NCBI GenBank assembly: GCA_002989075.1
Contig: PSQN01000006.1
Location: forward strand, 372,001-436,000
Origin: Arthonia radiata
Taxonomy: Eukaryota; Ascomycota; Arthoniomycetes; Arthoniales; Arthoniaceae
DNA: 64,000 nt
Direction of reading: 5' to 3'
A program made the position numbers and the translations under genes. Of this stretch, positions 12,001 to 21,429 are shown one piece after another (the first letter of the stretch is position 1; the number at the start of each line of letters is the position of its first letter). The notes under the pieces are model-generated. The model did not search any database and was not told the origin of the DNA. It worked only from the letters and a program-made list of their open reading frames with translations.

Positions 12001-14010
12001 TTTTCAGATGTTGGGGGCGATTCGATCAAAACCATGTCCCTTGCCATGGCAATACGCAAGCATTTTAACATCAGCATTGGAGTACCACAATTAGTCCGAC
12101 AGCATCATAGCTTGCATGAACTGGCAAACCTGATCGACAGCCTGTTGCAAGGTCAGCATGTTGAGGAGCCAACGCCGATTAACCTGGAACAAGAGGTAGA
12201 GGTGCTGGTGAGCAAGATTCAATGTGATCGTCCCGCTTCTGTCGGAACCGTGTTCCTTACCGGGTCAACTAGGTTTTTGGGAACCCAGATTCTCCGCCAT
12301 GCACTCACGAAGCGAGCATTCGGCAAAGTTGTGGTACTCGTACGCAGTCTCCACGCACAGAAAGGTTTGGACAGAGTGAGACAGGCAGCCAAATTAGCTG
12401 GGTGGTGGAAGGACTCGTTTGCTTCCGCGATTGAAGTCTGGGATGGCGACCTCTCCGCAGAAAGACTGGGCCTGAATGATTCGCAGTGGGATGCGCTGAG
12501 CGGTCTTCCAAGTACACATGGCACTATTGATGCGATCATTCACAACGGTGCAGTAGTGCATTGGAGCACCAGCTACGACCAACTGAAAGATGTAAACGTT
12601 GGTTCTACAGTGCAGCTTCTACAAGCCGCCATGATCTCCCCTTTTGTGAGGAGCTTTGTGTATGTTTCTGGTGGCCTTATCACGGACAGTAGGAACTGGA
12701 CCAAGGAAGAGGAAAAGCAGGCCAGCGGATACGATCAAACCAAGTATGTGTCAGAGAGACTAGTAAGTGCTGCTGCCGCCAAATCTCGCAAGCAAGGAAC
12801 GAAGTTTTCGGTCGTCAAGCCGGGCCAGATTATTGGCGATGCGTACACAGGCATAGCTAACACCGACGATTTCTTGTGGAGGGTCGTCATGTGCGCGACC
12901 CGGCTTGGCGCTCGCCCGGTCGAATCAGAGACATCGTGGCTCTCAGTATCCGATGTCCGCCACGTCACGGAGACAATCCTGTGGCATGCGACAGACAGGA
13001 GGAATGAGGACTTCGTCCACATCAGAAGGGGGATTTGGGTCAATTCCTTTTGGGCTGCGCTCGAGGATCAATTAAAGGTGCAGCTGCGACCGGTCACCTG
13101 GGACGAGTGGATCGGGCTTGCGAGGCAAGACATGGCGGAAGAGCAGGAGCTGCATCCCCTCTGGCCCGTACAACAATTTCTGGGCGCCCTCGGGACGAAA
13201 GTCGCTGATGATGTCAGGTGCGATTGGGAGATGCAAGAATTTGTCGCCGCTGCGCGGCAGAACATTGAATACCTTCGAGACAAGGGTTTGACACAAAGCA
13301 ATGGGAATCACGGACGACCAATAAATGGAAGCCTAATCACGAGGACAGGGCACACAAAGTCGATCCAAGTGCTCCCAGCCGAAGATACGGACATGGAGCG
13401 ACTTTTCGAAATCGTCTCGCTGGCTAACGCCCGCAACGAACCCATCCTGGATGCCATGTTTCCCTCGCACTGGACCGCAGCGGGCAGGCAAGCGGGCGGC
13501 GAGCGCATGCGGCTGGCCAAGAACTCAGACCCGCACGCAGTGTACCTGAAGGCGGTCGACAACAGCACGGGCGAGATCGTGGGCGCGGCGAAATGGTACG
13601 TGCTCGACAACGTCATCCCGGACGCCAGCGCCGTGCGCGGTTCTGAGAGGCACTTTTTCGAAAGCGCGGCAGACTGGGCGTATTTCACCCGGTTTGTGCC
13701 GCTTTTCTTAGAGCGGCGGAATGCTGCCATCACGCGGACGCGGGGCAATGTGGTGGGGTTGGATACTTTGTCGGTGCATCCGGCGCATCAGAGGAAGAAA
13801 GTAGGCGATGCGCTGGTCAAGTGGGGAACCCGAAAGGCCGATGCGATGGGTGTCGAGACGATTGTGGAGAGCAGCGTGGCGGGGAGGGGATTGTATGAGA
13901 AGAATGGATTTGTGTTTCAGGAGGACTGTGAGGTGCAGGTGCCTGAGGTGGTGGATCGACCGCCTGGTAAGTTTGCTTGGTTGATCAGGCCGAAGCAGGC
14001 CGAGCATTGA
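6064..14010 (+). CDS. NRPS: partial C-A-T-C-A-T-reductase-GNAT fusion
   Basis: Single intronless frame of 2648 codons from ATG 6064. The frame is open upstream to a GTG at 5968, so the start is uncertain. Order: truncated C domain (about 77-305), A1 (320-830; TSGTTGVPKG, YGPTE, GKTDRR), T1 (GGDS, Ser 891), C (968-1400; HHAIYDG 1103-1109), A2 (1411-1925; TSGSTGAPKG, YGPAE, GKTDRQ), T2 (Ser 1987), thioester-reductase-like NAD-binding domain (2063-2400; HNGA, Tyr2223 and Lys2227 of YxxxK), then a GNAT acyltransferase domain (about 2434-2648). Expected chemistry is assembly of two residues and reductive release to an aldehyde or alcohol; the GNAT could acylate an amine. The reductase glycine loop reads TGSTRFLG (Arg2070) and the GNAT loop QRKKVG, both unlike the consensus. 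Both A domains replace Gly in the usual YRTGD motif. The final 600 bp looks richer in G+C than the rest. Confidence 0.94.
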   Translation: MVTLHDPERVSHATHLNKGESLCVAKEYRHSGRHSEHDLFLREDVPHSKSRLLASRPTGNHQHRAYKSIDHVVQDIEWPKNVAPYIVVQSAWAILLSWYGESAETAFGIVVRGNEDPVSGTEPLAGKTTIIIPVRVAVESCETLKTLEQQIRQQAIDSAPVVQAGRQDTRHLNEEADLDWQSRSVLTVQITTEADDPSASKPIRRQRAQSQCKPNERRANEIGLSDSDDTDLEIFDTYAITLHCQVRRSSLLLRMVFNASILSEQVAIQATHHFDHILRQICRADSASTKINDLDVMSTEDLRRVWNWNAKVPEATHACVHDLFAESVRRYHHRPAICAWDGELNYEQMDSLSTQLSHRLIHMGVRPGDVLPLCFEKSMWMPVTQFAVMKAGAASMGIDPSQPKERIKTMTESVESGLILCAPSTTSLIYSITGRKPFVVENETVANSIGKGDEESFETILPHVKPSDLLYVVFTSGTTGVPKGAMITHSNAASAVQLQRDLLHITPTSRVANFCSYAWDVAWSDLIHTLAAGACLCIPSEYTRKHDLVDFMIKKQVTWVELTPSVAAILELNAVPTLDTVILLGELVDFDKLPHLRGVPNTIITYGPTECTVTATGVVRNFDTAKASIGWACGATTWVVDPNGDALTPVGLCGELLVEGPLVGRGYLNNAEKTAASFIEDPSWLLRGGPGMEGRRGRLYRTRDLVRYNDDGQLIYLGRKDSQVKINGHRTELGDVEHHICRVLEQVPTMTGAVAEVVTPKATQRPILVAFLLMSKVSADELGKQAASIIETVELEMSKRVPSYMVPGVYIPISELPMTSNGKTDRRALQKMGATLNPKSLASLYATKSAQHIEPSGEPEKQLREVWASILNLPVSDIGAEDHFVRLGGDSVAAMRLVAAVRREGKVLTVPDIFGHPRLREMANLISQSELVSGSMQSFSLLKTGVERDDVCRQAAELCYVSASQVGSSQIEDIFPCTALQEGLLAMTARSPGKYVSCQIAELKDEVDLVRFQEAWQTVSERASVLRTRIVDLPGQGLVQVVIAGPLQWQTYSSLNEYRNKVGAGKDLLENGVQTSMGLGAPLSHLGIINDGSERRQFALTQHHAIYDGWSMPMLQREVEKAYRNERGQLSSLPLQGFVKHMLDQYGEAATAFWKRKFAGVEASQFPALPNKTYQPEADKLIIHSISSVRWPTCGVTPSSALRTAWATLVSWYVSSPDVAFGAVVSGRQAPIPGIEDIAGPTIATVPVRVLVRGTIDELLHQVQQQAMEMVPFEQYGLQHIRQISQDANHACDFQTLLLIHSPVEASTVDSPVFKTDLDQQQGLHAENSYAMMLTCQMSESSLHMQLSFDSSVVKEECATRLFQQLEHILGQIGSVSGSTEMGQLYRVSERDLKDIWQWNATVPNTVVGCVHSIFAERVSETPDAIAVCAWDGELTYGQLHQAATLLASHFVSSELKIGPGVIVPLYFEKPLWVPVAILAVMQAGAASVLLDSTLPRHRLKSIVSQLSASVILTSKSCAKLAAEITDAPKVEVGGPLNQFQRFQPIRQLPTVSPSSTLYIVFTSGSTGAPKGAIITHANFCSAIRHHQQELGLERSSRVFDYTSYSFDVAWSNVLHTLTIGACLCIPSEYERTADINGTIHRLRADFIHLTPTVGRSLDPATLKGLKKVLFIGEALKASDVARWKTSGAEIYNTYGPAECTVTSTVENVHPGQVEESGSNFSGPGIGKGVGALAWVVQPSASDMLAAIGTVGELWLEGPIVGAGYLDNAEITANAFVEDPKWLLRGIPERVSGRRGRLYRTDDLVYYKPDGSLGFIGRKDTQVKINGQRLELGEVEYHVRQMLPVEAVSQIVADVIIPDATQSQTLAIFLAMFDDTGGAGLVESTALMIANLRKELLKRLPSYMVPSAYIPLAKLPMTATGKTDRQKLHELGKAYNPLALLSSNASTSVTMLTDTARTLRDIWARLLDIESDLITADQHFSDVGGDSIKTMSLAMAIRKHFNISIGVPQLVRQHHSLHELANLIDSLLQGQHVEEPTPINLEQEVEVLVSKIQCDRPASVGTVFLTGSTRFLGTQILRHALTKRAFGKVVVLVRSLHAQKGLDRVRQAAKLAGWWKDSFASAIEVWDGDLSAERLGLNDSQWDALSGLPSTHGTIDAIIHNGAVVHWSTSYDQLKDVNVGSTVQLLQAAMISPFVRSFVYVSGGLITDSRNWTKEEEKQASGYDQTKYVSERLVSAAAAKSRKQGTKFSVVKPGQIIGDAYTGIANTDDFLWRVVMCATRLGARPVESETSWLSVSDVRHVTETILWHATDRRNEDFVHIRRGIWVNSFWAALEDQLKVQLRPVTWDEWIGLARQDMAEEQELHPLWPVQQFLGALGTKVADDVRCDWEMQEFVAAARQNIEYLRDKGLTQSNGNHGRPINGSLITRTGHTKSIQVLPAEDTDMERLFEIVSLANARNEPILDAMFPSHWTAAGRQAGGERMRLAKNSDPHAVYLKAVDNSTGEIVGAAKWYVLDNVIPDASAVRGSERHFFESAADWAYFTRFVPLFLERRNAAITRTRGNVVGLDTLSVHPAHQRKKVGDALVKWGTRKADAMGVETIVESSVAGRGLYEKNGFVFQEDCEVQVPEVVDRPPGKFAWLIRPKQAEH

Positions 14011-15205
14011 GAGGGCAGGTATAGCAATGAGTGAACGATGAAGTGTCTTCCAAGAGCCTAGGCAGAAGCCCACAAGCTGCGACGGCGTATGGGTTTACTG
14101 GCGATGCTGATGAGCGTGCGTAAAGACGGCTGTTTGTCTGCCTCATGGACGTGCGAGGGATCTGTCTAGAAGGTTGGATGATGATACTCATGCAGCACTA
14201 GCATCATGATGACAGCGTTCGTTCATCTTACATCCTTGCAAAATTGTATTTGCGCCAGTTGTTGCTGACCAATGTCTATGTTACGCCTCCAGTGTCTCCT
14301 TATTTTCTGTATACGCGCATGATTTGGCCCAGCGCATTTCAGCTCTTTAAAGGCGAATTTGGAATCATGCGCGTCGTATGTAGGGTTGGGAGAGGGTATC
14401 GAAATACCAATGATACTGAGTCTTCGCAAGAATGTCCGGCGTGGATCTTTGGTTAATGACCGACTGGTGGCGTTCTGTGAATACTTGAGTGTGCTTGAAA
14501 AGTAGTGAAGATGGTGCAGAGGCCTGCATGCCCGCGGTTATTCACATGAGCGATTATGAAAGGGAGGAGGCTTGCTGAGGGAGGACAATGGACGTGTCGC
14601 AGCGTAGTCTTCGCTGGAAATTAGTGCGTGTTGAAACTCGCGCAACGTCGCAATGAATATTTGGAGTCCGTTCGAATGGAGCCATGTCAGAATGTACATA
14701 AAGAAAGCAAGTGAGGCTAAAAGACTACGACGCGGGTCAACAGCTGGATTACGCACGTCTGGAATTACGCGCTATCACGTGAACAAAGGTCACCTGATCG
14801 TACCCGGTATCAATGATGGTCAAAGCTCATATCTTTCTTGGCATCGACACCATCGCCTGAGGGAAGGCGGTAGTCTCAGTGGCTTCAGTATCATCCATTG
14901 GGCATCCAGTATGCATCAAGACGAACACTAAGCTGGAGAGAGCATGGTTCAATGGGCACCAGAAATAAAGACAGGCAAGCAATAATGATGAATTTGAGTC
15001 TAATTTGAACTCATAAGTGGTGGCCTGGCGGGGCACCACCCCGCAAGACATGGACGCTGCGTATTTGCCCGAACCGCGATGTAAACTTCAAGCTGATATG
15101 AGCTCGGAAGCGTAGATCGAATGGTAAGGAACTACTGCTGCAGAATTCCTGTGGAATCTCCAATCTCCCTGTTACTCACACCTATAGTGGTGAAAGATCT
15201 TAAAC
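14011..15205. other. Intergenic, no gene seen
   Basis: About 1.2 kb between the NRPS stop and the SDR start. Only short frames without family motifs occur. It should hold the NRPS 3' end and the SDR promoter, but I see no distinct element. Confidence 0.6.
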
Positions 15206-16728
15206 ATGCTCGCCCGTCGTCTGCTCCTTTCTCGCCCGTGTTTTCCACCTTCTAGATCTATCGTACGACGTAGCTTCAGCACGAACAACTCTCTCGCTAG
15301 GTCAGTGATCGTCACGGGAGCTGCCCAAGGTATTGGAAGAGCGGTCGCTCTGCAGCTGGCAGAAGATGGCTACGACGTCTGTGTCAATGATATTGATGCG
15401 AAGAAGAAGGAGGTTGAAGAAGTAAGTCTGCAACCTGTTGACGAGCAGTATATGGCGACTTTACGTGATGCTGAAGACACCTGTTGTTGGCTCACGGCAT
15501 TGCATTGGGGATCTGCACCCACTGAGATCACCGATAAGTGCTAAATACATCACCCAGGTTTGCCACCAAATCACCACCACCCACGCCCGCAAAGCCCTCC
15601 CCTCAACCGGCGACGTCTCCTCCTATGATTCCGTCGAGGCGATGGTGAAAGCCTCCGTCGACCATCTCGGCCCTCTCAACACTATGGTCGCCAACGCGGG
15701 CATCGTCCGTAAGTTCCTGTATCACTCGCGTCCAGCACCATGCCACCCGTCCAACCCATACCCACCATGGTACCACCAGCCTCCAACACCGCGTTTCACC
15801 ACACATTCACTCATCACCACCCACACCCAACCCATCATCAGCCCTCACAACAAACCCTAACACCACCCAGACATAAGCCCCATAGCAACCACCACACAAG
15901 CGGACCACGACCGCGTCTTCGCCGTCAACTACTTCGGCGTCCACAACTGCTACCGCGCCGCAGCGGAGCAAATGGTGAAACAAGGTTCGCCGCCCGAGCA
16001 CCCTCCCGTCGAGACGAAGCCGGAGAGCGCCAGCAAGCCCCGCGAGAGCAAGGGCGTGTATAAGTTGATTGCTGCAAGTAGTGTTGCTGGTTATGTGAGT
16101 TTTTTCTCATCTCGATTCCCCTTTCGATACTGGGTTGGGGATTTGGGATGGGGAGTGTCTGGGGGGAGGAGAGAAGTGGTTGAGGGATCAGTGGAAGTGG
16201 AGAGTGGGCAACTAAGGAGGGAAGATAGGCTGACAGGCAAACAGCGCGCCTTCCCCATGATCGGCGCATACGCAGCAAGCAAGTGGGCGGTCCGCGGCCT
16301 CACGCAGAGTTTCGCGCTGGAATTCGGCGCGAAAGGGATTACGTGTAACAGCTATGGTGCGTCTCCACCCTTTCTCACCCACCCATCTCCCATTCCTTCC
16401 CGTCCCTTCTTTCACCAACCCTTCGATTCTCACCCATTCCTCACCCCTCCAACCACTCCCTCTCACCAATCTCCTGAAAAATCACTAACTCACCCCAGCA
16501 CCCGGCATCGTCGGCACACCCATGTGGGCGAACCTCGACGCACAGCTCGGGGCCATGTACGGCCGCGAAAAGGGCGCCACTCTGAAAATGGAGGCCGAGA
16601 AGGCGGTGATGGGGCGTGTAAGCGTGCCAGAAGACGTGGCGGGGTGCGTGAGTTGGTTGGCGGGGCCGGGGAGCGACTTTGTGACGGGGCAGACGGTCGT
16701 GGTGGATGGGGGGACGTTCATGACGTGA
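15206..16728 (+). CDS. SDR oxidoreductase, acetoin/diacetyl-reductase type, mitochondrial-like presequence
   Basis: Five exons: 15206-15421, 15558-15708, 15871-16094, 16245-16356 and 16499-16728, giving 310 residues. The N-terminus (MLARRLLLSRPC...RRSFST) is basic, Ser-rich and lacks acid residues, like a mitochondrial presequence. A classical SDR fold follows: TGAAQGIG cofactor loop, NAG, catalytic Ser in AASS, YAASK, then APGIVGTPMW and the C-terminal DGG. The APGIVGTPMW block is typical of acetoin/diacetyl and 2,3-butanediol reductases; the substrate here is not proven. It is co-directional with the NRPS 1.2 kb upstream, so a pathway role is possible, but the targeting signal argues for primary metabolism. 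Its four introns (136-162 bp, C/T-rich) are two to three times longer than others in the window. Confidence 0.88.
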
Positions 16729-17526
16729 GGGGTTTGAGTTGGCGGAATGGTGTTGTGCGGGGTGTGGAGCTCAGGCAGGGGTTTAGAGAGCGGAAAAAGA
16801 GGGACCGTGAAGAGAGCTGGGACAGGGTGAAGGAGTGTATATGTATAGAAATGATGAGATGGGAGCAGCTCGATGAGCGATTGCTCTGCTATTCTTGCAT
16901 TGCTACTCGACCATATTCGCTCTCGACTCACCTCACACTGTCCGTCTTACCCATACTTGATTGACGTCTGCTGCACTTACCGTAAAGGAACAAACGGCTT
17001 CTCCATGCTCTAACTGCTAGTTTGAGTCCATGGGTAGCCCGAGGCTCGCTGATTGGCGTGGATGGTTTAGTTGTCAGCGCACGGCTAGGTCGCCAGGTCT
17101 GGAGACGCTTGCAGGAGACTGCTCCTATGTAAGCTGGACGACAAGCCACAGCGATACTGTCTGCGCGTAAAGGACTCGTGACTGCATGTTGTAGTGCAGC
17201 CATTCTAGTCGTCCGTCTTCGAGCGTCTCAAGGCTACTCGCTCTATTTGGGCATGGAAGTCGCTCATCGCAGTCGCTCATTGAAACCGCTACCCATTGAT
17301 AGTAGCGCTCCGTATTTTGGGACTGACCATACCGTGTGTGACCGAGCGTTTGCGCTCTGCCGATCGGTTTGAAAGCCCTTCATGTCTGTGAGACTGTCGA
17401 GGCCATGCACATCTTGAGCATTCAGGTTTCGCTGATTCGTTGCCGGTAATGTGGACTTCATTTCGTCATTCACGTCCTGCAATCGGCCCAAGCAGAGCCT
17501 CAAGTCAGCACACCAACACCGCCACC
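16729..17526. other. Convergent intergenic region, no gene seen
   Basis: About 800 bp between the 3' ends of the SDR gene and UPF2. I see no RNA gene, repeat or credible frame. Confidence 0.6.
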
Positions 17527-20500
17527 TCAACGACCCCTCGGAGCCTTCCTGCGCCTTCCACGCCCACGCTCATTCTCAGCGTCAGGCGTCGCAGTTTCAG
17601 TCTCCGCAGAACCGTCAAGGCCAGAAGGGACCGGGACAGAGCCATACCAATCCACGTCGCTCATCTGCAGCTTCTTGGCCTGCTGCCGCTTACTTCTCTG
17701 GCCTGTCTCAGGCGCGTCTCTATCGCGCCGGGAGCCCTGCTCGCGTACAGACACCGGCGGCTGCACAAGCGGTCTCTCGGCGAAGCCTGGCGGGTCCTTA
17801 GCATGCGTTGCGTAATCCCACTGCGAGGGGCGCACGAGCCGGTTCGTCGTGTGGTTGACGTTGGGCTGCAGCGGGTTGAGGACGGAGGGGTGGGGGGAAG
17901 GAAAAGGTGAGTCACCATTAAGGCTGTTCTCGGGGCCGTCTTGTACGGGATGCGTGTTTTGGTTGAGGTCGTAGTTAAGGACGAGGGCTTTGATGCGCTG
18001 CTGTTCGGCCTTTTCGGCTTCGAGTTGGGTGCGGTGCGCGAGGGCAAAAGTTGAGTCGGCGGGAAGGTCGATGGCGCGGGTCTGAGTCTTGTTAGCATTG
18101 AGCTCTGACAAAAGGGAAAACTTCGGGGTGGGCATGCCTGTGGCCGGTTGCCTCGCTTGCTTAGAAGTGAGAACTGGACCTTCTCTCCATTGGTCTCAGG
18201 GACGTCCGTCTCATTTGCGGTACCCTCACGCTGTTGTATGCGGCGCATCGGTAACGAAATATCAAGCGCTGGCTTTCGATCAGTCTTGCGTGTCTCGGTC
18301 ACACTCTCTGCCATCATCTTGGCAAGCTCGCGATCGAAGTCTGCGTCAGCTTCAGGATCGCGCTCCTCTTCCGGTCTTGTGACAATAATATTCTCGTCAT
18401 CATCTTCTTCTGTGTCCTCACCAGGTGTATCAAGTTGCGCCTCATCATCCTCTTGCAAGCCACCGTCTTCGCCATCATCGCTCGACGTCTTACCGTCAAC
18501 CTCCTCAGAGGTTCGTCTGGCTTTCACCTCACCATCGACTTCAATATCTTCACCGTCGACTTCGTCACCGTCTACGGGCTGCTCAGTGCCCGTGTTATCG
18601 TAATTGTCTTTACAAGCTTGAGCGAACGCCGAGCCTGCCTCCTCAAGTGATTTCGAAAGTTTCCAGTCTGGTCTGACTGCATAGAAAGTGTCCTGTACAA
18701 GATATTCAATGTCCATGGGCATCGGCTCTTTGGTGAAGATGTAATACTGAGATGTGTTAGATGAAATCTTCTTAATAGCACACCACAGAGGCCACGAACC
18801 TGAAAGAAAGTAAGAAAGAAGTCAAATTTCTTGCGAATGGCGCCCTTGTCGAAGAAGCCGCCACAAATGTCGATGAGCGTGCACACAACTCGGACTCTAA
18901 AGAAGTCGTCCGGCAGGTCAATCGACGGAGCACTGCCTGGCTTTGGCCAACCACCTAAATCGATTATCAGTCAGGAGCGCTTCATCTCAGCAGGCACTCG
19001 CTTCCAGACTTACCGTGACCGAGAGTGACCAGCTTGTACAACGTGTCAAAGATCACAGATGAGTCCACCATACGATAGACATACAGCTCACCTACGTATC
19101 GCACTTCTGCAATACGCTTCTGATTGTCCTTGAAGTCATTGATTTCCAGGTTAAGCTGGATGCTCTCCAGGACATCGTCGATAACCATGATCGTGAAGTC
19201 TTGGTGATAGCGATGAAGAGATCCCAGGATGATCGCTAGATAGTGTATGTTATGCCACTTGATATGCCATGGCTTCACGAAAGCTTTGCGCAGCAAGGCG
19301 ACCACCTCTTCATCTTCCCAATGCAGCTTGCGGACTTGCTTGATGACCCTCTCGACATTTCGCTTGTTGAGATCATCATAGAGAAGCTTGCGAACGAACA
19401 ACTCAATAGGCGTTCGCTCTTTCTGCTGGATTGCCGCTCGTTCTGGAGGATCCACGGAATACGTGGCATTCTCTATGAGCATGCGCTCTTGCTGACCCAG
19501 ATGTTGCGCAGACTTCTTTCGATTCAGTGTCTCCAAGAACGACTTCATCCGAGGCTGCGTGTCAGGATTGCGGAGTAAGAACTTCCCGCAATTCTCCAGA
19601 AGATTACAAATGACTTCGATATTCATTCGCGAAAAGTCATCGAGACTGACCTTCAGACAATGGAAGATGACATGCTCAGGTACGAGGCCAAACTTGGTGA
19701 GCTCAGCAAGGTAGCGAATGTTGCTGGTGCGGACGCCACTCAACGAGTCTTTCTGCTTTCGGCGCTGCAGACTCCGAAACTCATCATCCAAATGAGACAC
19801 GAGCGTCTGTGCGATGTCCGGCATGTATTTGCCAAGTGTCGTGACCAGTCGGGAGTACAGCGGAAGCAAGTCAGATCGACCCCTTGGAACTTCTTGAACA
19901 GCTTTGATAAGCCTGTTGCGCGATGCTTTCGAATTCACAAAGCAGAAGTCGATGGCAATGTCATCAATAGCGTCCTTGTTAGAAACTTCCAGTAAACGAG
20001 CAAGCAATGCGTCGACTTGGGCGCCGACGGTCTTGTTTGCAATGGCAAGCGAATCATGGCCGCCGTTGTCTTTTGCGTCCTCTGAGGACCTTGAGTCTGC
20101 CTTCATAGCCGTAACGCTCGCCTCCTCTGACCGCTTGCCGACTTGTTCATCTGGCTCTTTCTTCTTCTTGCTGTCTTCGAGGAGAATACCTGGTACGCGA
20201 TCTTTTAGATCAACTAGATTTTCGTAAAAGCGACGCTCCTCTTCATCGTCCCAGATTCCAGCGACATCTGTTGCGCCGCGCAGATAGTCGCCGGTTTTGA
20301 CCAATCCAATCGACCCATCGGAAGCAAATCCAGTAGCGTCCTTCTCCTGTAAATCTGGCATCTCTGCATCCAGCAACGTCGCCAGCGTCTGCATACTGCT
20401 CACGAACTTCTCCTGACCCTTCAACATCTTTTCGTAGTTCGCCTGACGGTCTTCAAATATCTCACCGGATCTGACATACGCTTCTGCATTGCGACGCGAT

Positions 20501-21429
20501 TGAGTATTGATGTGCTCCTGATCTCGAATCAAGTGCAATTTGCCTCCTTCGAAGTATCGAATGAGGACGTTCCTGAACCTTTCCCGTACTGGCTCGTCAA
20601 CGAGCGGAGCCTCGCCCTCGGGTGTGTTCTCCACGTCCGTATCTCGCTTACCAAAAAGATCCCACGCGAAGGTCTTGACGAACATGGCGATAATAGGCAC
20701 CTGTACGTGTTGGCCGTCTTGTCCGAGGAGTTCCTTTAGCACCTCCAATGGGAAAGTCTCCGCATCCCCAGCTGCAGCTTTTGCGGAAGCTGCTTCTTTC
20801 TTCAGAGTAGGAGCCGAAGCAGCTTTGACTTCTTTCGGTTTTCCTGCGTCTTGTGGTGGGTTTACATCATCGAGGCTACGCAGCGCCCCTGCAAGCCAAA
20901 GCTCCGTCGCAACGCGCAGAAGGACTTTGTTGCGAGCAATGCGGTCCTTCTCTTCCTTCTCTCGAACTTCTTGCGGAAGTGTCTTCAATTGTGCCTTGTC
21001 AGGAGGGGTCAATCCTCGGCCAATCAGCCATCCGGCATAGCAAGTAAAGTCTTGAGGACCGAAGCGCTGGTGTAGGGCGCTGAATATCTCCACACCGGCG
21101 GCAATATCGACAGGTGCTTTGACTTTGGAGAGACCCTCGAAGCACGCGGATATGATCTCGGACAGGTATTTGTGCAGCGACAATGTCCGTATCTCTTGCA
21201 AAATCGTTGCCGTAGAACTGGCGGTTATTGGAGTTCGCAGGCGGCGTATAAAGGCGGTATTCTTCTTCATGGAAGAATCAAGCGACTCCGAAACGCTGAA
21301 AACATCTTGCTCGCCCGCCCATGCTCGAGCATTGAGGTCGCGCAGTTCGCCTATGACACCATAACGTTAGTATCCGGCGCGCAAGAAGCATTCAAACGGT
21401 GGATACGAACGCTTCCTCTTCCTCTCCAT
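17527..21429 (-). CDS. upf2: Nonsense-mediated mRNA decay factor UPF2 (NMD2)
   Basis: Five exons on the minus strand: 21411-21429, 19014-21350, 18800-18954, 18138-18746 and 17527-18081, giving 1224 residues. The 19-bp first exon encodes MERKRK and joins ELRDLNARAWAGEQDVF, the conserved UPF2 start. Intron 1 (60 bp) has a perfect TACTAAC branch point. Three MIF4G domains lie at about 50-250, 455-640 and 690-870. The third runs into DFFRVRVVCTLIDICGGFFD and PMDIEYLVQDT. A long acidic tract and the UPF1-binding C-terminus (SLLSKRGN, then TRAIDLP) follow. UPF2 bridges UPF1 and UPF3 in cytoplasmic surveillance of mRNA with premature stops. The last intron (18082-18137, 56 bp) uses a GC donor; the joined residues fit the family on both sides. 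Confidence 0.95.

Noticed and set aside
15422-16498. Apparent frame breaks in the SDR gene
   Set aside because: Four GT-AG introns restore every SDR motif and a divisible-by-three coding length; it is not a pseudogene.
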